A stretch of DNA of 64,000 nucleotides. It comes from Fremontodendron californicum (Eukaryota > Streptophyta > Magnoliopsida > Malvales > Malvaceae). Under the pieces are notes generated by a model that had not been told where the DNA came from, made no database searches, and saw only the letters and a program-made list of their open reading frames with translations. The position numbers and the translations under genes are program-made. The stretch's first letter is position 1. The number at the start of each line of letters is the position of its first letter. Positions 34,743-44,811 of this stretch are shown here, piece after piece. The stretch covers positions 12,195,160 to 12,259,159 of the forward strand of contig JAULJL010000021.1 in the NCBI GenBank assembly GCA_030761205.1, written 5' to 3'.

Positions 34743-37639
34743 CAGGGCTAAGAACCATTTGTTCTCAGGGTAGCATGCCAGTCAAGGGCAATCCTTAACC
34801 TTGTTTTAAATTTTGTACATATTTTCAATTTGGTTGAAATGAATGAACTTTGAATTGCAGGCATCGTACATCGTATCTCATTTGAAGTTTGGGTTTCTTC
34901 TTGAGCTTTGTTTTAGGATCTTTAAAAAAAATAAAAATTCATATGGATAATTTTCGTTTTGAGAATCAAAAGGATCTTTCTTTGAAAAAGTGAAAAGTTC
35001 CAAAAGAATTGGTGATCATCATAAAAAATGAACTGGTCCTAGGAAACACCTTATCTCCACATACACCCAGATCATAGACCAGTTGATTAAAGATTGCTCA
35101 AAATTCCCCAAAGAGTAACTTTTACCAAGGCCGTTAGTAATAGAAAATTTGGAAAATCCTTTTGTGGAAATCTTTGAAAGACAAGCAAATATGGCACTCT
35201 TCCAATTGATCTAGATTTGCTAGTTTGAAACGTGTTAAGATTATGCCGTACAATTAAGCTTAGCAAAACTTCTCAAATATTTCTGAATGCAAAAAATTAG
35301 GCTCTTTTCCCAAAGATCTTGATTTATGAGCACAAGAACCAGAGAATGAACCAAAAAACCATTTCTTTCCCTATTTGTTAGAAACACCTTGAAGAAATTG
35401 AAGTCTGAATGAGCTTTTTCAATAAAAAGCTCAAAAATGAAACATGAGATATTCCTTCAGAACAAGATTCCCATAAACCAAAGGATTTTCATTTGAATGG
35501 CAATTCAAAATAGGGCATTATTTGTGGTTGAAGATGAATCATGCATAAATTTTTGGGGCTTGCAGCAAAAAAAAAAAAAAAAAAAGGAAAAATATATTGT
35601 GATATCATGAAAATGAGAATTTAAATGATTTCAGGTTTAAAATGAAATTTTGATTATCTATTCCCCTGAGGATTGCTTTTCAACGAGAATATTCGTACTT
35701 GATATGAGAAATGGCCATCTTTCATCTCCCTTTCACAAAAAGAAATTATCCGTAGTTACCCTTTTTGAGCCTAAAGAATTTTTGTTTCTTTCAACCTTGA
35801 TCAAGGATCACCCTCCACACTGGGGGGCAAATGCAAGAAAGGAACTTTTTCAAAGATCATGGAGAAACGAGTCCTAGCTCAAAGATAGATACAAGAGAAA
35901 ATTAAGGTCCCAAATAAATACAAGCTCACAAGGTCAAAATAGAGATACAAAAAGAAAAAAAAAGGAGAAAGAGAAAAAAAAATGTGGAAAGGATGGCGAA
36001 ATGAAAACCAAGGACAAAGAAAAAGAAGCAAAAGTCAAAGACAGAAAAGAGAAGTCCATAAGGGACAAATGTTTTGAAGGGAATCCTTCTCAGGAAATGA
36101 TCTTTGATTTGATTACCCTTAAAACACGTATTTTGGGTTTATTTATCCTTTCTTTCTGAACCGTGAACCTTGGCCTAGTTACGTGCTTTAAAAGTCCGTT
36201 TTGATCAAGCATGGACATTTAACTTGAAGGATTTTCCTCAGATTTTATCCCACCCTTTTTGAATTATCATTTCATTATGGAAGAATTTAGAATTCTCAGA
36301 TGCATGGTGGAACACAAAAAAAATAAATAAATAAATAAAAAGAAGAAAAAGAAAACAAAAAAGGGAACAATAAGGTTCTAGGATGAAAACTCAAAAATGG
36401 GCAGTTTAGAGCAGAATGAGAAGAAATGTTGATGTCACTCATGGTATTGTCGAAGCCATGACAAAAGAAGAAATCGTTTTGAAGAAATCCATGAACATTA
36501 AGAAACTCCTAGATATCCCATAGATCTTTTCGAGAATTGACTTTGAAAGCTAAACCTGTTTTTCTATCCAAATTGACATTCCAACATTGAAAATTTTGCG
36601 GCTAAGTTAACACCTATCAAGATGCCATATTTAGAGATTGGAAGATTGTTGAGATTTAATTGTACTTTAAAACTTTTTTCGAAAAATGTTTGGTTTTAAA
36701 GAATTTATGTTTTGAGAAAACTTACTCATGAGCTGAGATAAAAGAGCATTCACCTTCTTTTCCTTGTCAAGTTGGGAAGCCTCCTTAGATGAATCTGAAC
36801 CTTATTGCATAAGTCCATTGACCTTGTTGCATTAAACCATTCCAACACTCGAGAAAGAAGAGGTTGCTTTCTCACCTCACTTAGAAGTGTCTTTAATGGT
36901 GATCACCAATTTTTGAAAGATTTCAAGTTCACATATTTTGAAGAAAAAAAATAAAATTGGCATGTTTTGAGAAAAACATATTGAAATTGAGATATGGATA
37001 TGGATATGCTTTGGCAAGAAATAAGAATTCATAATGAACAGGGGCATGAAACTTTGAATAAAGTCTGACTCTGTGTTTTGATCTTGGCCAGGAAACCGAA
37101 AAGAAAGAATTAGCCAGGGCAAGAAAAGTGTTGGAAATCGAAAAATCATGTGATTTCTTCGACGGGACAGCAAGGAATGAGGAAACCTTACCAAGACACG
37201 AGGAAAAAGGGAGATGATCAACTCTCTTAACATTTTTTTATGTAAAATGATGTCATGCATCTCCATGAGCATTCATGCATCATATAATGAACATTTTCAT
37301 CTTCGTAGGTTGCATCAATATAATTGATCATTGCATTTGTTAATTCGACAAGCACGAAAAAGATGAGAGGAAAAAGAAGATAGGTTTTTTTGAAGACATA
37401 GAAGATGAAAGTTAAGGAAAAGAAGAAAGAAAGGTGAAAGGTTGGCTTTAGGATTAGAGGAAAGAATCTGTCAAAATAAAAGCAAATAAAAAAGAGATGT
37501 TCTAAAGAAAAGAAATAAGTCATGAGAAATTTTCGAAACGATGAAATGAAAAAGTGTTGAGAAATTTTGAATATGACGAAAATAAAAAATAGAAATGAAT
37601 ATTTCAAAGTGTTGAGACTTTTGTGAATGAGAAAATTTT

Positions 37640-37745
37640 AAAGTTGTAGAGCCTCGAATGAGGAGTTTTTAACTTTTAAAGTTGTGGAGCCTCGAAGAAG
37701 GAGTTTTTAATTTTTAAAGTTGTGGAGCCTCGAAGGAGGAGTTTT
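37640..37745 (+). repeat. 38-bp tandem repeat, three units
   Basis: AAAGTTGTGGAGCCTCGAAG units start at 37640, 37678 and 37716 (period exactly 38) and each ends GGAGTTTTT. Confidence 0.9.
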
Positions 37746-37759
37746 TCAAGAGAAATGAT

Positions 37760-38410
37760 TATTAAGCCCAATGTAAGCTGGCACAGTTATGGTGTAAGCC
37801 CAGTTGAAGTTGGCATCTTAGTTGGTTAAGCCCAATTTAAGCTGGCACAGTTATGGTATAAGCCCAGTTGAAGTTGGCATTTAGTTGGTTAAGCCCAATG
37901 TAAGCTGGCATCGTTATGGTGTAAGTCCAGTTGAAGTTGGCATTTTAGTTGGTTAAGCCCAATGTAAGCTGGCACAGTTATGGTATAAGCCCAATTGAAG
38001 TTGGCATTTAGTTGGTTAAGCCCAATGTAAGCTGGCACAGTTATGGTGTAAGCCCAGTTCAAGTTGGCATCTTAGTTGGTTAAGCCCAATGTAAGCTGGC
38101 ACAGTTATGGTGTAAGCCCAGTTGAAGTTGTAATTTAGATGAGGTTAAGCCCAATGTAGCTGGCGCAAGTGGAAGTAAGCCCAGTAAAGTTGGCATATAT
38201 ATGAGGATAAGCCCAATGTAGCTGGCACAAGTGGAAGCAAGCCCAGTAAAGTTGGTATATAGATGAGATTAAGCCCAATGTAAGCTGAAAGAAATGATTT
38301 AAGCCAGCGAAGTTGGCACTTTAGATGAGATTAAGCCCAATGTAAGCCGGCAGTTAAGAGTTAAGCCCAGTTGAAGTTGGCACGAGTAAATTTAAGCCCA
38401 ATTTAACAGG
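37760..38410 (+). repeat. ~64-bp tandem repeat array (AAGCCCAATGTAAGCTGGCA)
   Basis: Units start with AAGCCCAAT at about 37763, 37828, 37891, 37954, 38018, 38082 and 38147, then decay (38201, 38271, 38333). Each unit is a dimer of two related half-units, AAGCCCAATGTAAGCTGGCA and AAGCCCAGTTGAAGTTGGCA. It lies just upstream of the 3' LTR of the gag-only element. Confidence 0.9.
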
Positions 38411-38522
38411 CATGACAATGAACCAAAAGCCTCTCTGAAAATGAACCCCTATAATCGAACAAAATTGGTTCTATTGTCTTAGCCCAATTCTTGATTCTCA
38501 GCAATGTGCAAAGAGGGCTAGC

Positions 38523-41098
38523 TGTAGTAACCAATTTTAGTCCGGGAACTACTCGGGTCAGATCCGAAATCTATTTTTTCTTTTTATTTAGTTTTTATCC
38601 TTTTTACTTTTATTTAGTTTTTATTTTATATTTTATTTTATTTTATTTATTAATTTTTGGGCCGGGACGTAGGGCCCATTTGGGCCTGTTGGCCTAGCAG
38701 GCACACCAGGCCTGCTGCCTGGCCCAACCGAGCCCAAACCCTAGCACCAGCCAAGCCCTAGCACCTGTCTATCACCCAAAACCCTAGCCCCCTGCCGTGC
38801 ACACCACCATCCTTCCCCTACCTCTGATAGTTGCCACTAGCCACATTGCCCCCACGCCAACACCACCATAACCATAAAAATCCCCCATTGTCACCAGTAG
38901 CACACCAAAAAAAAAACAAAAAAAACAGAATCCTCACAGGACCCCTTGTCTCGGTTCGGATCCCATCCCCTCAACCAGTTCCTCCAATAACCGAGACCCT
39001 TACCAAAACCACATGATCACACACAACACCCACACACAAACACACTAGCAACCAAAAAATGGGTAAAGGATGATTTCGGGTATTTTGGGTTGGTTTAGGG
39101 AACCAGTTTGAGAAAAAGAGAGAGGGTGGTGAGAAAAGGGGCCTAGGTCCGGTGGCGGTTCGCGACGGATTTGATATTTTTTAACCCCGAAGGATTTTTC
39201 TTAGATTTAGGGATTTTGGCTTCGATTCAGGCAAAACGGAGCCTGGAATGGGAAAGAGAAGGCCAAAACAAAGTTCTGGGTGTTGTTGGGGTCTATCCGA
39301 CGTCGGCGAGTGACGGTCGGCGACGGGGCACGACGGTCGACGCGGTGGCCGATCGCCGATTTCTGGGTTGGGGGATGGTTTCTGGGTTTTGGGGATGAAC
39401 AAGGGAGAGATGAGGAGTTAGAGAGAGAGAAAATGAAAAAAAAAAGTTTATAAACCCTGCCTGGGGAGGGTCGGGCTGACCCGTGCTTCGACCCGCTGGT
39501 CGGCCCGAGGTCCGCGCACCCGACCCGCTCCAGGGAAAAAAAAGAAAAGAGAAAAAGAAATTGAAAAAGAAAAAAAAAGAAAAAAAAAAGAAAAATTAAA
39601 AGAAAAAAATTAAAAGAAAAAAAAGTAAGGAAAAGATAAAAGGAAAATTAAAAGAATAAAAAAGGAAAAATAAAAATAAAAAAGAAAAAAGGGGAAATTT
39701 AAAAAATTAAAAGAAAAAAAAAAAGAAACTTCACAATTATCAATTTCGACATTCTGATTTTTGGATTTTTGACATTTTTAGGTGGTAGAGAAAAACAAAG
39801 AATTTTACGAAGATAGATTTCGGCATTCTGATTTTTGGATTCTCGACATTTTTCAAGTATGACTTTACTTTCTTTTATTATTATTTTTATTTCTTTATTT
39901 TTGTCTATATTCGGTATATTTTTTATTATTCTGCTTCGGTTTTAAAATCATAAAATAATAATTTTTCTAATTAATATGTGTCTTTTAAATTATTCTCGGT
40001 AAATAAAATTCTCTAAAAATGGAGTCTTTCTCGAGATGGTCGGAGCATCAATCATTCTTTGAAATGGTCCGAGTAAGAATAGTAATCGAAACATTATCAA
40101 AAATATTGGAGTGATTTGAGAATTATTTTTACATAGATGATTTCTTTTATTTCGAAAATAATTATAAAAGGCATTTTAATTTACTTTTCAAGCAAAGACA
40201 AAAATGTTTTAAGAAATGTGATCGACCGACGACGGAATTCGAAGGATGTCATAGTGATGATTCCTAAGATATCCCAAGGTGAGAGAATTTCGTTAAATAT
40301 CACCACGAGTGGTGGGAGTATTTAGCGATGTGCTCAAAATAAAAAAATTCGTTTTCATTTCAAAAATGAAATAATCAAAAATAAGAAGAATGAATATTTA
40401 CGTGCTTAATATTTTGCCATGCTCGTGTTTTTTTTAAAGATTATGCTTCGTATGTTTAATCGTGTAATCATATATTTAATCACATGTCTTATATGCTTAA
40501 CTGTGTGCATTCAATGTTTAAATATCCGCATCATACGCCTTCAAAAAATGGATGTAAATTACCGACGATGGAATTTGAAAGATGTCAAAGTGGTGATTCT
40601 TAAGATATCTTGAGGTGAGAGGATTTCGTTAAATACCACCAAGAGTGTTGGGAATATTTAATGAGTGTTCTCGGTAAAAGATTTGTGTTCGCTTTCATTT
40701 TCAAAAAAATAATAACAATTCCTTTTTTTAAAAAAATAATAATAATAAACATGTTTTGAAAAAGAAATAAAAAGAGAAATCATTTTAAATACCGCTGTTG
40801 AGTCCATTAAATCGACGCTTAGGATAACACATGATTAAATGGTACCCTTTTTTAAACGGGCGTCGTGGGGGTGCTAATCTTTCCCCGCACGTAACCGACT
40901 CCTAAACCCGATTTTGTTTTCCCTCTGGTTTAAAGCGCAGACTTCGAAATTGGTTTTAAAAAATGTTTTAATTAATTTTAAAATTTTTTACTAAAACCGG
41001 TTTTAATAGGTGACTAATCACACCCAAACAAAAAAGATTGGTGGCGACTCCATCCCTATTTTTAAAACTGTCTGGCGGTCCGAAAAATCGTTATGATA
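38523..41098 (+). repeat. 3' LTR of the gag-only element
   Basis: Starts TGTAGTAACC like the 5' LTR and ends TTATGATA (CA decayed to TA). Substitutions and small indels against 27822-30365 are frequent (roughly 85-90% identity by eye), so the insertion is old. Followed by ATATT (41099-41103), one base different from ATACT before the 5' LTR. Confidence 0.9.
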
Positions 41099-41103
41099 AT
41101 ATT

Positions 41104-42837
41104 ATTAATAATATTATGAGTTAAATGACGATAAATTAATTAAATAAAGTAATCATATCATATATATATATAATATAACACGGTACATGCTAATTGGATA
41201 AGGACTGCTAACATGGTAGATTACTTGGATATCTCCTCTTAATGATAATGACACGTAGGACAAGTTAAATAAAATTATATTTTATCAATTTATTAAACCT
41301 TAAAATTCAAAATAAAGATTAAATTTGTTATCTAATACTGAAATAATTAAATTTATCCATTTAAATAATTAAATTTCAAGATTCAAAATTAAACTACATT
41401 ATCTACTTTTTTATCCAATAAATATATAAAATAACTTTATGTAATTATTATAATGATAAATAGGTAAAATATAGTATATTATTTGTGATGGTTTAAAATT
41501 TTAAATTATTCATTTAAATAACTTATTATCCAATACTTAAATAATTAAAATTTATCCATTTAAATAATTAAATTTAAATAATTAAATTTCAAGATTAAAA
41601 TCAAATTATACTACCCACCTTTTCTATCTAATAATTAAATGATTAAACATATCTCACTCAAATCTTTCTTTCCTATGTGCGCTACCTTTAAGTAGTAACA
41701 GAGTGAGTGTTTTGTTCTACAATAAAAGCAACAAGCAAACCATATGTTCTGGTTAGGAGATGTAGGCAGCTGTAAAGAGGTATAACGAAGCATTATATGC
41801 ATGCCCTTTGAAGCTTAGAAAAGAGAGAATGGTTCTACACAATAATACAAAAATAGAGCTCAGAATTATTTGCTGCTTAGAGACATGTTTTTTTTAAGGC
41901 AGATCACTTTGGCAAATAGTATGAAGATGGTTGTTTGCATGTAGTGGGTAAATTTTATTTTCATTTTAATTTATGAAAAATACAATATTAGTTTTTATAT
42001 TTTAATTATCTTTATTATTTATTTTTATTTCATTGTTGAATATAACATTACCACAATGGATGAGGCATTAAATGTTTTGTTTTTTCTAATCAACAAAACA
42101 AGAAGAGTTTGATTCTCGTCTAAGCAGGGTCATGGCACCATCATTGAACAAAGCTATAGCTTGATGGTCTAATGTTTGAAGTGGCAAGGGGATATTCTCT
42201 CAAGATCGATTGGGTTAGCTTTGATGAATGAAGATACCTTTTTTTTTATTTAGATTATGATGACATTGTAAGAGGAATATTTATCTTTCTATATCTTTTA
42301 GGAAGTAGAGTTATAAAATAGATTTATATTTGGATGTAATTCAAGTTTAAATGCAAACAAAATTGTTCAAGGATGAATTTCTTTATTGAATAACTTTTTT
42401 TGCATTTCAATCTTCTTACTCCTTAATTTACCAAATAATGTGAAGTTCTCAAGGTCTAAAAATAAGTTTTATTGGTTTTTGTCAAATCAATTGTATTTTT
42501 TAGTTAGTGGACAAAAATTAAATGAAATCAAACTTAGCACTTACTACATTTTTTATTTTAAGCTTAATTTTCTATTAAAATGCTATTTTTTTTTGTACTT
42601 TAGTTCTAATTATTGTGTTTTATATAATTATATTTTTTATTTAATATACTTTCTTAATTTTATAAATATATTAAATTAATGAATATACAAGATTTAATTA
42701 TGTTAATTTTATGAGTGTAAAATTATATATAGTAGATCAATGAAAATATATATTTTTTATTAAAATAATATTAAAATTAGAATGAATTAAAGAATAAAAA
42801 AAAATTATAAAAGTATAGTAAAAAAAATTAAATTATA
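41104..42837 (+). other. Right part of the Helitron
   Basis: AT-rich. 41158-41340 repeats the Helitron 5' end (separate entry). A denser stretch at 41640-41900 and another at 42100-42240 could be further captured sequence, but I read no protein there. The 97-codon frame at 42386-42679 is Phe/Leu/Ile-rich and looks like chance in T-rich DNA. Confidence 0.4.
41158..41340 (+). repeat. Second Helitron-like 5' terminus
   Basis: TCATATATATATATAATATA at 41158, preceded by A, repeats the 5' end at 26460 and stays similar for about 170 bp (TAACACGGTACATGC, CATGGTAGATTACTTGGATA, TAAATAAAATTATATT). No separate 3' end is visible for it other than the one at 42865. Confidence 0.55.
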
Positions 42838-42865
42838 TATGCATCGCACGAGTTAAAAAAACTAG
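42838..42865 (+). terminator. Helitron 3' end: decayed hairpin plus CTAG
   Basis: ATATGC-ATC-GCACGAG is a damaged stem-loop, followed by TTAAAAAAA and CTAG, then T. Helitrons end replication at such a hairpin located about 10 bases before CTRR. Confidence 0.6.
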
Positions 42866-43012
42866 TTATGTCATATTTTAATGTTGGTTTTGTCGTTGTT
42901 TAATGGAATGGATGAATTCGAAGCATTAATTTTAAACGGTCATGATCTGATAATTAAATTTTAAAAATCGTAAATGAAACAAATATATATTACACAAATC
43001 ATGAATGTATGA
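42866..43012 (+). repeat. Right half of the interrupted 0.8-kb repeat
   Basis: Resumes at TTATGTCATATTTTAATGTT and matches 22596-22740, including TTTAATGGAATGGATGAATT and ATATATTACACAAAT. Confidence 0.85.
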
Positions 43013-43664
43013 TATAATTTATTCTTATTTCGAATAATCTTTTATCGTTTTTTTCTTTATTATTTGAATTCCGAATCATTTGCCACAATCTTTTTTTAAA
43101 AGGATCCAATGAGTACTGCTCTGCAAAGTTTAATTAGGCTTGAAAGCTATGCCAATTTTAACAAAAGCATCCTAATTTTTCAATTATAGGTAAAAAGGTT
43201 AGAAAAGGGGAAAAAATGGACATTTGAAAATAGTAACTAAAAAGTCTAGAATAATAACTTTTTTGGGTGTTGATAGACATTCACTTCTCTAGCAATAGAA
43301 AACAATAAAGGGGATTTCTTCATGTATGTAGAAAAATATATAACAACATGTAAACTAGATATATAATTTTTGATACAATACAATGATATAAGAAAAATAA
43401 TTAAAATACAATATAAAATACGACACGACATGACATGACATGGCTTGAATACATGAACATGTCAAAATTTATATAATATAAATTATTAATGTGTCAAAAT
43501 CTATATAATTAAATATATAACACTTTAAACATAATTATTAGACAAACAAATTAATAATGCGAATATAACACAAATACATGAATTTAATTACATGTTTACC
43601 ATGCATGCCGTATTTAATTTGCACATGGTCTATTCAAATATAGTATTCCTTTGTTCAGTAAAAG
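43013..43664. other. AT-rich DNA with CACGAC-type repeat
   Basis: No gene. 43420-43580 holds a copy of the dispersed repeat with ACGACACGACATGACATGAC and CATGTCAAAATTTATATAAT, related to 18445 and 19000-19460. Confidence 0.5.
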
Positions 43665-43750
43665 TAGACCTGTTCAAGGGTTGGGTAACCCGTTCGGCCC
43701 GGCAGGCTTGGTCCGTACTGGGTTGGGCCCAGCCCGGATCACTGTTTATA
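43665..43750 (+). mobile_element. hAT-like MITE, left half only
   Basis: TAGACCTGTTCAAGGGTTGG followed by CCCGTTCGGCCCGGCAGGCT matches the left arm of the MITEs at 16590, 53293 and 54288. The right arm is missing. Confidence 0.6.
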
Positions 43751-44088
43751 TATTACTTGTAAAAAGTCTTTCATGTTTTCTTTTTATTTTTTTATCATCC
43801 AAATCTAAATTTTAAGACAAATACAATCTATGTTAAGTATCACTTTGTTCCATGATTCGATGAAGTTAGGATCTTGTGCGGGTGCAGCTCGTACATCTGT
43901 GGAAAAAGCTTGACTTCTCCTCGATGTGGTGGCCATGGTGGTTCGAGTCAAAAGGCGTGACGCTTGCCTGAACATGGTTAGAGGATTCTTTTGCTTTCTT
44001 TTGGTGGTGGTGGTTTCGGGTGGATTAGGGTTTGGAATTTGGAAAATGTGGGCGTTTATTCGGACTTTGTTTTTTCTATTTTTTACCG
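43751..44088. other. Left flank of the Mutator-like element
   Basis: A Val/Gly-rich open frame from 43926 runs into the transposon, so its true end is lost. No domain recognised; it may be chance. Nothing else seen. Confidence 0.35.
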
Positions 44089-44098
44089 TTCACTTCTT

Positions 44099-44463
44099 GG
44101 CTTTTTTATTACAATATAGCCAAAAAAAAAATTTTACCAAATTACCGTTGCTTTTTGATTATTTCCCTTTTTTTTTCAGCTGGGAAATCGCCATCCCCCA
44201 TGGCGATTTCCCAGCGTGTTTTTTTGCAAATTTGTAAAAAACACCAAGGGAAATCGCCACCCCCCATGGCAATTTCCCTTGGTAATTTTAGCAAAATTTG
44301 CTAAAACCATGAAGGGAAATCGCCATGGGGGGTGGCGATTTCCCTTCATGTATATATATATTTTTTTAATTAATAAACAAAAATTATATTAAAACAAAAT
44401 TTTATTTTAATTTGATAAATTTATTTTTAAAAATTATAAATTAAATTAAAATATTTTTTTTAT
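44099..44463 (+). repeat. Left terminal inverted repeat with three palindromes
   Basis: Inverted copy of 48297-48752. Palindromes lie at 44179-44215 (GCTGGGAAATCGCCAT...), 44243-44283 (ACCAAGGGAAATCGCC...) and 44308-44350 (CATGAAGGGAAATCGCC...), separated by spacers that are themselves near-palindromes around GCAAATTTG. The inner about 110 bp are AT-rich. Confidence 0.9.
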
Positions 44464-44587
44464 AATTTAAAAAAATTTAAAAATTCGTAAAATATATTTT
44501 AGGTTTTTTTATAATTTAATATTTTGAATTTTTTTTTAAATTTTAAATTTGAAATGAAAAAAAACAAATTAGAAAAAAAAATTGAAA

Positions 44588-44617
44588 GGGGGCAACGGTC
44601 ATATGACCGTTGCCCCC
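44588..44617. repeat. 30-bp perfect palindrome upstream of the PMD promoter
   Basis: GGGGGCAACGGTCAT and its exact reverse complement directly adjoin (15-bp arms, no loop). It lies about 60 bases before the TATA box and is followed by a C-rich tract (44618-44667). Could form a hairpin or bind a dimeric factor; the function is not known. Confidence 0.85.
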
Positions 44618-44667
44618 ATCCCCCAAATCCCCCCTCCCCCCCCCCCCCACACCCCCCCACCCCACTC
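44618..44667. repeat. C-rich polypyrimidine tract
   Basis: About 50 bases of mostly C on the plus strand (runs of 5 to 13 C), with the complementary G runs on the minus strand. Lies between the palindrome and the TATA box of the PMD gene and could fold into i-motif/G-quadruplex structures. Confidence 0.7.
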
Positions 44668-44675
44668 ATTTTATC

Positions 44676-44683
44676 TATAAATA
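44676..44683 (+). promoter_or_regulatory. TATA box of the PMD gene
   Basis: TATAAATA, 136 bases upstream of the start codon and followed by a CT-rich leader. Spacing is suitable for a transcription start near 44710. Confidence 0.6.
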
Positions 44684-44811
44684 CCCCCTCCTCTCCTTCA
44701 AATTTTCATTCCTCTCATTCAAATTTTCATTTTCTTTCAAAAAAATTTCATTTTTCTACCAAAAAAAATTTCTTTCTACAAATTTTTTTTTTTCTACAAC
44801 AATATTTTGAA

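Larger units (their letters stand above)
34743..38522 (+). other. Long non-coding internal region of the gag-only element
   Basis: About 3.8 kb where pol would be expected, but no protease, RT, RNase H or integrase motif can be read in any frame. A-rich and purine-rich. Contains two tandem arrays near its end (separate entries). Short frames (35650-35877, 36877-37272, 37227-37607) show no domains. A purine stretch, AAAGAGGG, lies 8-15 bases before the 3' LTR and may be the polypurine tract. Confidence 0.6.
26460..42865 (+). mobile_element. Helitron with captured gene fragment and nested LTR element
   Basis: The 16,406-bp insertion starts TCATATATAT at 26460 and ends AAAAAACTAG at 42865, lying between A (26459) and T (42866) with no target duplication. 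TC at the 5' end, CTRR at the 3' end and A-T flanks are the hallmarks of Helitrons, which move by rolling-circle replication. A decayed hairpin precedes the 3' end (ATATGC-ATC-GCACGAG, 42838-42852). The paralogous repeat at 21955-22750 gives the empty site. Without the nested LTR element (27822-41098) the Helitron is about 3.1 kb. It codes for no Rep/helicase, so it is non-autonomous. It carries an AMP1-like gene fragment in antisense. Confidence 0.75.

Noticed and set aside
37640..38410. Regularly spaced repeats that might suggest a CRISPR array
   Set aside because: Units are directly adjacent or nearly identical over their whole length without unique spacers, and the DNA is eukaryotic. They are tandem repeats of a retrotransposon.
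42386..42679. 97-codon Phe/Leu/Tyr-rich frame in the Helitron
   Set aside because: T-rich chance frame with no helicase, Rep or other domain.
43926..44304. Hydrophobic frames crossing the left edge of the Mutator-like element
   Set aside because: They run from flank into the inverted repeat, so they are no older than the insertion. No domain and no promoter.
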